Origin: Treponema sp.
GTDB lineage: Bacteria > Spirochaetota > Spirochaetia > Treponematales > Treponemataceae
Assembly (NCBI GenBank): GCA_018385415.1
Contig: JAHAZA010000073.1
Coordinates: 1 to 13,013 of the forward strand
Reading direction: 5' to 3'
Length of the DNA stretch: 13,013 nucleotides
The notes below the pieces were generated by a model. It was not told the DNA's origin and ran no database searches. It saw nothing but the letters and a program-made list of their open reading frames with translations. This document shows, one piece after another, positions 6,967-13,013 of the stretch (position 1 is the first letter of the stretch; each line of letters opens with the position of its first letter). A program made the position numbers and the translations under genes.

Positions 6967-7677
6967 CTACTGCCATAATAATTCACGCACACTATCATTG
7001 TTCGATAGTCTGAATTTCTGTTCAAAGTACTTTTGTCTATACTTAATCTCACGACATAGAAAAGTATTTTTATTTATCACTTCAGGTGTTTGTATAATCT
7101 TTTTTAAATCATTAGGATGACGACTGAACTCTTTATAAGTGCTTATGATTTGATACATTTTTGGGGGATGCCTGTCACAACTCAGATAAATTCTGAAAGC
7201 ACCAAAATCTGGCTCATAGCCATATTCAATTCCAGTTTGTTTATAATTGGTCTCAAGCATTGCTATTATGGAATTATATTCAATGTCATAAAGACGAGTA
7301 TTACGATTAAATAAAATTACATCACAATACTTTTGAATCTCTTTGTTTTCTTTTTTAGAAATCGCAAGATTAATATAAAGCTTCGCTATAGATGGAATAT
7401 ATTCAACAGGAATTGCTTCTCCTTCATTTACCTTTTCAAATATGTCCCGAGTTAGTAATTTTTGTTCAAAACAAGGAAGCCCTTTTATTGCTACTGTTTT
7501 AGTAAACTCATAATCAAATTTTTCAGAATACTTAAACATGACGGCAGGAGCATCAGTAAACGTTTCCGGCTGATATTTTATCCCTACCCATAATTCATTA
7601 TCACTTGTTAGAATTACATCACATCTAGAAATTATGTCTTCTTCATAATTAAGTGAATATGCATTTTTACTCATCAT
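6967..7677 (-). CDS. Short soluble FlhB_C-like protein; NPTH site replaced by SDNE
   Basis: This 236-aa paralogue of the 401-aa protein has an FlhB_C-like domain in residues 17-105: RCDVILT, V-G-I-K-Y, LPCFEQKLLTRDIF and a final helix AKLYINL. The autocleavage motif position reads S25-D-N-E28, so neither the Asn nor the Pro of NPTH is kept. It lacks the long middle region of the larger paralogue and passes straight to the shared C-terminal module: NSI (135-137), TGIEYG (148-153), TYKEFSRHP (180-188), then the tail KYRQKYFEQKF. The last 14 residues arise because this gene reads through a 24-base repeat in a frame without a stop, whereas the 401-aa gene stops inside its copy. Start ATG 7677 overlaps the FlhA-like stop by 11 bases; AAGGAGT lies some 12 bases upstream. 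The second ATG at 7674 is less likely. Confidence 0.75.
   Translation of the reverse strand: MMSKNAYSLNYEEDIISRCDVILTSDNELWVGIKYQPETFTDAPAVMFKYSEKFDYEFTKTVAIKGLPCFEQKLLTRDIFEKVNEGEAIPVEYIPSIAKLYINLAISKKENKEIQKYCDVILFNRNTRLYDIEYNSIIAMLETNYKQTGIEYGYEPDFGAFRIYLSCDRHPPKMYQIISTYKEFSRHPNDLKKIIQTPEVINKNTFLCREIKYRQKYFEQKFRLSNNDSVRELLWQ
6988..7014. repeat. Short palindrome, copy 3 of 5
   Basis: ACTATC (6991-6996) and GATAGT (7004-7009) pair around a 7-base loop; flanking bases extend the pairing with one mismatch. Bases 6991-7014 match 4611-4634 exactly. This copy lies within the coding sequence at the 3' end of the 236-aa gene. Confidence 0.7.
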
Positions 7678-8782
7678 TAAAGGCTAGTACTCCTTCAATT
7701 TCTATTGGATATTGCTCTTTGAATTCATAAAGCTCAAGGTCAGAAATTACCCGTACTCCTGGCATTTCACGATGTATCGCCTGAAGAAACAAAAATCTAA
7801 CAGACGAAACACATATTACTATTGGATAGAGATTCTTTTCTTTCGTAATAAGCAAAGCATTAGATACAGCCTTTATAAATTTCTTTCTGTCTGTCGGTTT
7901 TAAGGAACAATATGGTAATTCAACTCTGGAATCCGGATAATATGCATTGTCGTTTAGAAACTCACTCACACCTTGAGACACTCTTATAAGGTGAAGTTTT
8001 TTATCTTCTTCCACATATTTTCTTATAAAAGATACCGCTAAGCTTTGCCGAACTTTTTCTGCAAGCTCATACGGCTTAAGAGTGTCCAGATGATAATCTG
8101 CAATTGCTTCCAGAATTGTATTCATATCTCGTATGGAAACTTCTTCATCAAGAAGTCGATTAAGAATTAACTTCAAATCTGAAACAGAAAAATGATTTAT
8201 ATAAAAAACTTCTGAAACAACATCAGGATTTATTTTTCGAACCTTTTCTACAAGATTATTTACCATACATTGATCCAGAAGCTTAGTCCTGTACTTTCGG
8301 ATAAATTCATATAGATGAACCCGAATCCCCTTTTCATGAGAAACACAGGCATAGCCAGCTTTTTTATAACGCTTTACTTCTGAATCCGGAATGAAAAAGC
8401 CATCCATATCAAAAGCTGGATCTTTCGTTTTTTCCCAACCATCAATATTCAAGGGACTCGTAACATTTCCCGTATCAAGACAAAGCTGATGTCCAGGCTT
8501 CACGTTACTTTTTACAATTCGAGATCCTCTAAAAGTAAAAGCATATTCATAAGGACAAAGAGTTTCATTTTCGTAAATTTGAATTTCCGGAATAAGAAGT
8601 CCATAATCTTCATCTATCATTTTCCGACATTTGAGAATTTCCTTTCCCAGTGGAGAATCTTCTTCTCCGTCTGAGACTTTCAGAAGAGGAGCTAAGCCTG
8701 AACCTATATGAACTTCAAATAAATCGGGTTCTTCACCAAAGCATGTATATAGGTTCTTTTCGAAATCTACAACTCGCTGCAT
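7667..8782 (-). CDS. Soluble FlhA_C-like protein, first copy
   Basis: I choose ATG 8782 (371 aa) with AGAGG seven bases upstream; a GTG at 8827 would extend 28 bases into the VWA gene and lacks a clear RBS. The protein again covers the FlhA cytoplasmic domain: VHIGSGLAPLL (24-34), a diverged IRDN position reading IYEN, a Y-E-Y-A-F strand, DPAFDMDGFFIP, GYACVSHE...VHLYEFI, LLDQCMVNNLVEKVR and VSIRDMNTILEAI. The last three are nearly the same in the second copy (LDQCMVN is identical), showing recent or constrained duplication. Divergence in the IRDN and THL segments suggests the two copies are not interchangeable. No membrane segment or signal peptide is present. It follows the VWA gene by 17 bases and overlaps the short FlhB-like gene by 11 bases, so VWA, FlhA-like and FlhB-like proteins are probably made together. 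Confidence 0.88.
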   Translation of the reverse strand: MQRVVDFEKNLYTCFGEEPDLFEVHIGSGLAPLLKVSDGEEDSPLGKEILKCRKMIDEDYGLLIPEIQIYENETLCPYEYAFTFRGSRIVKSNVKPGHQLCLDTGNVTSPLNIDGWEKTKDPAFDMDGFFIPDSEVKRYKKAGYACVSHEKGIRVHLYEFIRKYRTKLLDQCMVNNLVEKVRKINPDVVSEVFYINHFSVSDLKLILNRLLDEEVSIRDMNTILEAIADYHLDTLKPYELAEKVRQSLAVSFIRKYVEEDKKLHLIRVSQGVSEFLNDNAYYPDSRVELPYCSLKPTDRKKFIKAVSNALLITKEKNLYPIVICVSSVRFLFLQAIHREMPGVRVISDLELYEFKEQYPIEIEGVLAFNDE

Positions 8783-8799
8783 TTTGTTGCCTCTTAAAC

Positions 8800-9987
8800 T
8801 TAGGAAGATTTTAGACTGGGAATCCACGTGGCTTTACTCAGTCGTAAATCTTTTATCCACTTCATTGCATAGTCGTATTCATTCTTGCTGGTCAGAATCC
8901 AGAGCATCTGTTTTGCCTTTGTGATTTTCGGGACTTCGGCATAGCCGTCGGTGAAGATAATCATGCCCTGGAACTCGGGATGATTTTCGTAGTAGTCGAT
9001 GGCACACTGGAAGTCGGTGCCGCCTCGTCCAGTAATTCGTATATTCTTTGCAGCCTTCTTGAGTTCGAACTCCTGCTTGATTTCTGTATCAAAAGCAATC
9101 ACGTTTATGGCTTCTACACCGTAAGTGAAAAAGCGGTTTATGATTGAGAAGAAGTGTTCAAGATCATCTGAACCAATTGAGCCGCTCACGTCTACTGCAA
9201 CAAGCAGATGAGTCTTTGGCTCAAACTGACTTCCCATAAACTCAAAACCATAACGGCGGTTAGGCTTCATTCTTGTAAGCTTTCTTCTCTGGCTGATAAT
9301 GCTTGCACGGAACTGAGAAAGGATACGGCGGTAGTCCATCGGGATTTTCAGCGAAGCTGTAATTGTCTCCTGGAATTGGCCGCTTACACTACCCCACTGA
9401 TTTGTTTTCTGGGCCTTTAGAATCTGCTGATTTACTTTGTCGGACATTTCTTCATCTTCATCCCACATCTCTGCAGCATCTGCGGCAGCCTCGTAATCCC
9501 AGACTTTGTCCTCCCCTACATCAGGAGAAAGATGCATTCTCCCCTGCCCTTCATTTTCTTCATTGTTCATAGCTTCAAAATCAGGGCAAATGTAATAGAG
9601 TTTTTTATAGTACTCCTCGTAGCTCAGACCTGTTTCAAAATTGTAGTGCTCTGCGTCCTTAAGATTTTTGTCACGGTAACAATGCTCGCTGATTGTAACA
9701 TCGCTGGCCGTTGTTAATGCTGAACGGTTTGGATTTTGAGGCACACGCTGATAAGGATGCTTGAGAAGAATGCGGGTCACTTCATTTTTCAGCCCCTGCG
9801 CAATTTCTTCTGTTGAACTATCCTTGAGAAGCTCCGGATTATATTCAATGCGTCGCATCCCGGTTCTGAACCTGCATTTCATATCACTGTTAGGCTCAAG
9901 CTTGTGAGTGCAATAAACATTGAAAAGAAGCGGCTCGTACAAAAACCATTTATCAACAACGCTGCTGATTTTTTCTTTTACAGACAT
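8800..9987 (-). CDS. VWA-domain protein of the DUF2201 type, with the N-terminal metallopeptidase motif lost
   Basis: The C-terminal third of this 395-aa protein is a VWA-like domain with a complete MIDAS: D266-V-S268-G-S270, Thr324 in GRGGTDF and Asp347 in IIFTDG. The N-terminal half fits DUF2201_N, which normally contains HExxH for zinc. Here the position reads N68-E-V-T-R72 with only the later His77 (LLKHP) kept, so peptidase activity is unlikely. An acidic stretch (about 138-185) links the two parts, and DYRRIL...RFRRGF-like basic residues (219-248) precede the MIDAS, as usual in this family. Such proteins pair with MoxR ATPases, which are thought to remodel the VWA protein or its target. 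The start ATG 9987 has GGAGG four bases upstream and lies 11 bases after the MoxR stop. GC is about 53% in the lines I counted, higher than the FlhA/FlhB-like genes. Confidence 0.85.
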   Translation of the reverse strand: MSVKEKISSVVDKWFLYEPLLFNVYCTHKLEPNSDMKCRFRTGMRRIEYNPELLKDSSTEEIAQGLKNEVTRILLKHPYQRVPQNPNRSALTTASDVTISEHCYRDKNLKDAEHYNFETGLSYEEYYKKLYYICPDFEAMNNEENEGQGRMHLSPDVGEDKVWDYEAAADAAEMWDEDEEMSDKVNQQILKAQKTNQWGSVSGQFQETITASLKIPMDYRRILSQFRASIISQRRKLTRMKPNRRYGFEFMGSQFEPKTHLLVAVDVSGSIGSDDLEHFFSIINRFFTYGVEAINVIAFDTEIKQEFELKKAAKNIRITGRGGTDFQCAIDYYENHPEFQGMIIFTDGYAEVPKITKAKQMLWILTSKNEYDYAMKWIKDLRLSKATWIPSLKSS

Positions 9988-9998
9988 GGGCCCTCCGC

Positions 9999-11075
9999 CT
10001 ACTTAATCTCCGCAACAAACTTGGTCATCTTTGAGTAAAGCTCAGGGCACTCGCCGATTATGAAAACCAGAGCATTCGGATACATTGTTCCGCTGAACAT
10101 ATTTGCAAAGTGAGCCATAGCCTCGCGCAACTTCTTCTCTTCTAGGAAGTAAAAATATGCTGCAAGATTCTGAGCCATCACAGCCTTATCGCCATCACCA
10201 TACTTATCACTTTCAAGATAGACAAAGACAGCATCATTGATTGTCGCAAGCTGAGGTGTCTTGTAAGACTCGAGCTTAAGTCTGTTCATTTCAAAGTTTC
10301 CAAGCAAAAGCTCCTTTGCAGTAAGAAGATGATTGTGATCAAGAAATTCAAAAAATCTGTTAGCCGCAACTCCGCCGACAATTCCTGCAATCATACTCTT
10401 GTGACTCTGCTTCAAAACTTCTTTACCAGCAATTATTTCTGAAACACGCACCCAGGCACGACGGTCCGGAGTTTTCTCCAGGTTCTCCATATCTTCAATT
10501 GCCATCTGGTTGTCCAGAGACTTTGGATTTGCGGCGATATAAGATGTAATGCGTTCATCAATTCCATTCTTGTTAGCCCACAATAACCAGTCCTGAACGC
10601 TAGGCACAAACTCGTAGATGTTGAAACGGGAAACGAGAGCCGGATCCAGATCTGTAAGCTGATATTCTTCACCATTGTTTACTGCAGAAATAATACGGCT
10701 GCCTGCAGGAAGTGAACGGCCGGCAAGCTTACGGTTCAAGGCAAGATCCATAATTGTCTGAAGAACTTCCGGGCGGGCTCGGTTCAATTCATCCAAAAAC
10801 AAAACAACAGGAGTGTCATCAGTTGGGAACCAGTAAGGCGGCATAAACTCTGTGTGACCTGTTTCTTCGTTTTTATGAGGAATACCAATCAAATCTCCAG
10901 GGTCACTCATCTGTCCTAAAAAGAGAGACACAACCTTGCAGCCTTTTGCGGTATAAAATTTTTCCAATATCTGTGACTTACCAATTCCGTGCTTACCCAT
11001 GAGCATGATGTTCTGAGTAGCAGGAGTTTCTTCCAAAATCTCCAAAAGCAAATTTCCATCAATTCTTACTGACAT
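9999..11075 (-). CDS. MoxR-family AAA+ ATPase
   Basis: This 358-aa protein has Walker A GKHGIGKS (27-34), Walker B VVLFLDE (90-96) followed by LNRA, sensor 1 SAVNN (130-134) and the arginine-finger segment DPALVSRF (144-151). The DPGDLIGIP stretch (58-66) and the order of motifs place it in the MoxR/AAA_5 group. These hexameric ATPases act as chaperones that activate or disassemble partners, nearly always together with VWA proteins; the VWA gene is indeed next. The C-terminal lid region (about 190-358) is of ordinary length and carries no extra domain. ATG 11075 has GGAGG six bases upstream. A 99-base gap with a terminator and a palindrome separates it from the preceding gene, so MoxR may start a transcription unit of its own. 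GC is high for the window, like VWA and WYL. Confidence 0.93.
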   Translation of the reverse strand: MSVRIDGNLLLEILEETPATQNIMLMGKHGIGKSQILEKFYTAKGCKVVSLFLGQMSDPGDLIGIPHKNEETGHTEFMPPYWFPTDDTPVVLFLDELNRARPEVLQTIMDLALNRKLAGRSLPAGSRIISAVNNGEEYQLTDLDPALVSRFNIYEFVPSVQDWLLWANKNGIDERITSYIAANPKSLDNQMAIEDMENLEKTPDRRAWVRVSEIIAGKEVLKQSHKSMIAGIVGGVAANRFFEFLDHNHLLTAKELLLGNFEMNRLKLESYKTPQLATINDAVFVYLESDKYGDGDKAVMAQNLAAYFYFLEEKKLREAMAHFANMFSGTMYPNALVFIIGECPELYSKMTKFVAEIK

Positions 11076-11116
11076 ATAAAACCTCCAGTCATCGTTCTTA
11101 ATTTAATCACACACGC

Positions 11117-11133
11117 CTATCATTTTGTGATAG
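11117..11133. repeat. Short palindrome, copy 4 of 5
   Basis: CTATCA (11117-11122) and TGATAG (11128-11133) pair around TTTTG. Its surroundings (TTAATTTAATCAC on one side, TCTATAAAA on the other) also resemble those of the copy at 12632, so the conserved unit may be some 45-50 bases. It lies in the 5' region of the MoxR gene. Confidence 0.65.
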
Positions 11134-11137
11134 TCTA

Positions 11138-11166
11138 TAAAAAATAAATTCCCAAAGCACGGGAAT
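11138..11166 (-). terminator. Short intrinsic terminator after the 237-aa gene
   Basis: On the minus strand ATTCCC and GGGAAT (plus-strand 11161-11166 and 11148-11153) form a 6-bp stem with a 7-base loop. It is followed by TTATTTTTTAT. It begins eight bases after the stop codon. The stem is short, so termination may be partial and leave MoxR expression linked to the upstream genes. Confidence 0.55.
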
Positions 11167-11174
11167 CTTCATAA

Positions 11175-11888
11175 TCAATTTAATTCCTTCAGCAACACAT
11201 TCGGATCTTTGAGAAAATCCCTATGAAAAATCCGGATCATTCTACCCTTGTATAAAAGCGAAGAATACAAATCCCTCTGAACAAGGTTCATATGCTTCTC
11301 TCCGCTTTTCTCATAAAGAGTTCTTATTGAGTTCTGCGCAATCTCAATAATCTTTGCAGTAAGGCCTTCTGAACTAGCCTTTATCTTTTTATAATTCTCA
11401 CGAAGCTCTGAAAACTTTTCTTTCTGGGATTCAAAAATCTGCAGGCACAAATCTTTAATGATATTTTCTACCAGCACATACTCCTCCAGCCAGAAGAGCT
11501 TGAGCATGGGATTATGTGGCAATATTCTCATCGTAATATCCTTCTGGCAGACAATAATCGAAAGCACATCCATCACTTCCTTTTCCTGTCCGTAGTCATA
11601 CCAGTTAAACATCAACTTAAGCTCTGTTCTGGTAGGATGACTTGTCACCTCACAATCAAGATCATAAGTCTGGCAAAGCTGATAAATCACATCCTTAAGT
11701 TGGCTCACAACCTTCTCAACCTTAAGATTGTTTTCAACAAAGAAAAAGTCATTCTGATAGGTATGCTTCTTCAGAATGTCGCAGAAAAGTCCCTGCCAGA
11801 ATTCAGACTGCATGCGTGCAATCAGGTCGGCCTGTTCACGTTCAAGAGAAATAGCAAGTGAAAGCTGGTCTACCTTTCTGCTTCTCAT
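11175..11888 (-). CDS. Protein of unknown function, paralogue of the preceding 240-aa protein
   Basis: I do not recognise this 237-aa protein as a named family. It begins with a helix containing SEFWQ (28-32) that matches GEFWK at residues 20-24 of the 240-aa neighbour, followed in both by a similar aromatic and Lys-rich stretch. Then come mixed beta segments, a charged helical region (about 140-180), and a C-terminal NSIRTLYEK...IRIFHRDFLKDPNVLLKEL. The latter corresponds to the module at the end of both FlhB-like proteins (NSIxxM...YNEFxxxPxxxxKFI). No signal peptide, membrane helix or catalytic motif is visible. Its ATG overlaps the stop codon of the preceding gene in an ATGA arrangement, so the two are translated together and may form a heteromer. 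An intrinsic terminator follows. The paralogy is seen by eye and is modest in identity. Confidence 0.7.
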   Translation of the reverse strand: MRSRKVDQLSLAISLEREQADLIARMQSEFWQGLFCDILKKHTYQNDFFFVENNLKVEKVVSQLKDVIYQLCQTYDLDCEVTSHPTRTELKLMFNWYDYGQEKEVMDVLSIIVCQKDITMRILPHNPMLKLFWLEEYVLVENIIKDLCLQIFESQKEKFSELRENYKKIKASSEGLTAKIIEIAQNSIRTLYEKSGEKHMNLVQRDLYSSLLYKGRMIRIFHRDFLKDPNVLLKELN

Positions 11889-12607
11889 ACAGCCTTCCCC
11901 TCTTCTGCTTTATAATTTTGAAGAAGCTCGCAGGTCAGAATATCTTCCAGTTTTTCTTCATGAAGATTGTTCAAAAGATTTATGAGAATCGAAGTATCAT
12001 GAGAAAATGGCTTATGATAAACGGTAAGTTCATAGGCTGTATTTTTCTTTACAACAATCTGGATTTCTGATTTCAGGCGGGATTGTTTAAGTTTGTACTC
12101 CTGTCCCTTTTTTCCCAAAATTGATTCACACAGGGCCTTAATTGAGCTGCCTACAATTTCCGCAGATTTAGTATTCAGATAGAATTTTTCGTGTACTGCC
12201 AGAGTCTTGGCTGTAAGAGGTTTTATATCAATATCAATATAATCCTGTATCCATTTTAGTCCGGCCTCATATTCTGTATGAGTAAAATGCCTTGTACTAA
12301 TATGAGGTGCAGAAACAGAAAAGTCTCCGGTCTCTCGTTCAACTCCTATGTAAATCGGAAAAGGAACTAGCGACATATAAAAATGTTCATTATGAGAGAA
12401 AGCATTACACTTGAGTTGATTTTTTTTAGCAAGCTGCTTTATACTCTTCCTGAAATCAGCAATACTCTGCTTTTTGGAAAAATCCGGATCCTGGACATAA
12501 GCCTTCTGTTTTAACAAAAGAGCATTATAGGCCTGCTTCCAAAACTCGCCGGAGAGATGATAGATAATTTCATTTAATTCCATACATGGTTCATCGTTCT
12601 CATTCAT
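11885..12607 (-). CDS. Protein of unknown function, first gene of the cluster
   Basis: This 240-aa protein has no motif I recognise. It begins with an acidic leader (MNENDEP), then a helix with GEFWK (20-24) shared with the next gene. A basic helix FRKSIKQLAKK, a beta-rich middle (YMSLVPFPIYIGV) and a long helix follow. Near the end SSIKAL...KKGQEY, then KSEIQIVV and ELTVYHKPFSHD, correspond to SIKTML...TGIEYG, QVMVYL and EVCITYNEF in the 401-aa FlhB-like protein. The 401-aa protein therefore looks like a fusion of an FlhB_C domain to a protein of this kind. ATG 12607 has only a weak AAAG upstream; Met9 is a possible alternative start, also without a clear RBS. It overlaps the next gene by 4 bases. 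A region of operator-like repeats lies about 170-280 bases upstream. Confidence 0.7.
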   Translation of the reverse strand: MNENDEPCMELNEIIYHLSGEFWKQAYNALLLKQKAYVQDPDFSKKQSIADFRKSIKQLAKKNQLKCNAFSHNEHFYMSLVPFPIYIGVERETGDFSVSAPHISTRHFTHTEYEAGLKWIQDYIDIDIKPLTAKTLAVHEKFYLNTKSAEIVGSSIKALCESILGKKGQEYKLKQSRLKSEIQIVVKKNTAYELTVYHKPFSHDTSILINLLNNLHEEKLEDILTCELLQNYKAEEGKAV

Positions 12608-12631
12608 AGCTTTAATTTAAGCATGAGACAC

Positions 12632-12646
12632 TATCATTTGATGATA
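12632..12646. repeat. Short palindrome, copy 5 of 5
   Basis: TATCAT (12632-12637) and ATGATA (12641-12646) pair around TTG, preceded by CAC and followed by TTGTG. It sits about 25 bases upstream of the first gene's start codon, in the leader of its mRNA. Flanks resemble those of the copy at 11117. Confidence 0.55.
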
Positions 12647-12777
12647 TTGTGAAAAGAAATTTTACAAATTTTTGAAAATGCTTCTGAAATTCGAATGTAA
12701 CACTTCTGTTATCCTAAAAGTTTAATCCTGAAAATTCTTAAAAATTCCCCTCCCCTATCGGTATTTCGTATTCACAA

Positions 12778-12857
12778 TGTCTATTTTGCATAGTTTTTGT
12801 ATTATATTTGTCTATTTATTGCATAGCGTTTATATTTACTTTGTCTATTTTGTCTAG
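12778..12857. promoter_or_regulatory. Three operator-like direct repeats spaced 31-33 bases apart
   Basis: TGTCTATTTTGCATAG (12778-12793), TGTCTATTTATTGCATAG (12809-12826) and TGTCTATTTTGTCTAG (12842-12857) share TGTCTATTT and end in ATAG or CTAG. Each contains an inverted CTAT...ATAG (or CTA...TAG) pair. Start-to-start distances of 31 and 33 bases are close to three helical turns, so a protein could bind all three on one face. The WYL regulator is a natural candidate; this is inference. Confidence 0.55.
12801..12806 (-). promoter_or_regulatory. Possible -10 box (TATAAT on the minus strand)
   Basis: The minus strand reads TATAAT here, between operator-like repeats 1 and 2. No good -35 box lies 16-18 bases upstream (ACGCTA or similar), so it would need an activator or is a chance match in AT-rich DNA. 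If used, the 5' leader before ATG 12607 would be about 190 bases. Confidence 0.3.
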
Positions 12858-12887
12858 TGTAAATCTATACAATACAAAGACTTACAC
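12857..12887. promoter_or_regulatory. Long dyad next to the operator-like repeats
   Basis: GTGTAAATC (12857-12865) and GACTTACAC (12879-12887) are inverted with one mismatch, centred on 13 bases. It starts at the last base of the third operator-like repeat. It fits a second dimeric repressor or activator site; no binding protein can be named. Confidence 0.45.
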
Positions 12888-12977
12888 AGGTAAGTTTTTA
12901 ACATCTCCAGATTGAATTTATTGCGTACAGATACACGTGCAGAAGCTGATTTTTGACGATTTTGCGTATTACATTTT

Positions 12978-13010
12978 TATATACTTTGTATATACTTTTT
13001 ATATATTTTG
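12978..13010. repeat. 11-nt tandem repeat, three units
   Basis: TATATACTTTG, TATATACTTTT and TATATATTTTG follow each other without gaps. The 11-base period is near one helical turn. The array may continue past the window edge. It may be a curved or easily melted DNA segment, or simple AT-rich drift. Confidence 0.55.
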
Positions 13011-13013
13011 CAT

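Larger units (their letters stand above)
12608..13013. other. Non-coding leader/promoter region at the window edge
   Basis: I see no credible gene in these 406 bases on either strand. The region is very AT-rich. From the gene outward it contains the fifth palindrome, a homopurine run on the minus strand (AGGGGAGGGG, 12747-12756) with no start codon near it, three spaced operator-like repeats, a long dyad, and an 11-nt tandem repeat at the edge. The gene beyond the edge is not visible. Confidence 0.7.

Noticed and set aside
4615..8782. A flagellar or type III secretion gene cluster
   Set aside because: Only the cytoplasmic domains of FlhA and FlhB are present, NPTH is missing, and there is no fliP, fliQ, fliR, fliI, needle, hook or chaperone gene. 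The neighbours are MoxR and VWA.
8783..8827. GTG start for the first FlhA-like protein
   Set aside because: It would overlap the VWA gene by 28 bases with no clear RBS; ATG 8782 has AGAGG seven bases upstream and sits just after the VWA stop.
12747..12756. Shine-Dalgarno of a leader peptide (AGGGGAGGGG on the minus strand)
   Set aside because: No start codon lies within reach, so it does not support a small gene.
12778..12857. CRISPR array
   Set aside because: Only three short, imperfect repeats with 13-18 base gaps, far too small for repeat-spacer units; no cas gene is present.

Overview
All twelve genes lie on the minus strand, so transcription runs from the right edge to the left. The DNA is AT-rich with strong GGAGG-type ribosome binding sites. 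Proteins derived from the flagellar or type III export gate, together with MoxR, WYL and VWA families, suggest a bacterium, probably a host-associated anaerobe. A Treponema-like spirochaete is my guess, but nothing here proves it.

Region A (12607 to 4615) is the main interest. Two related proteins of unknown function come first (240 and 237 aa), followed by a short intrinsic terminator. Next are a MoxR-type AAA+ ATPase and a VWA protein related to the DUF2201 putative metallopeptidases. After these comes a cassette present twice: a soluble protein matching the whole cytoplasmic domain of the export gate protein FlhA, then a soluble protein matching the cytoplasmic switch domain of FlhB. The FlhA-like proteins lack the transmembrane half. 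The FlhB-like proteins lack both the membrane half and the NPTH autocleavage motif. A C-terminal module in the FlhB-like proteins also appears in the two leading proteins. The window shows no other flagellar or secretion gene. I infer a MoxR-VWA machine that has taken over a detached FlhA-FlhB docking platform, perhaps as a substrate or partner adaptor. I do not recognise this as a named system.

Region B (4573 to 18) follows after 41 bases: a WYL-domain HTH regulator, a PD-(D/E)XK nuclease-like protein, an endonuclease/exonuclease/phosphatase-fold protein, a Cys-rich PD-(D/E)XK-like protein, and a membrane-anchored DnaA-type AAA+ protein whose Shine-Dalgarno sequence is buried in a perfect 12-bp hairpin. 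The nuclease genes are much more AT-rich than MoxR, VWA and WYL, which suggests a different origin. The content resembles a defence or conflict locus, but that is inference.

Non-coding DNA: a 406-base leader region at the right edge holds three spaced operator-like repeats, a long dyad, a possible -10 box and an 11-nt tandem repeat. A short palindrome (consensus ACTATCAT, spacer, ATGATAGT) occurs at five gene boundaries through both regions.
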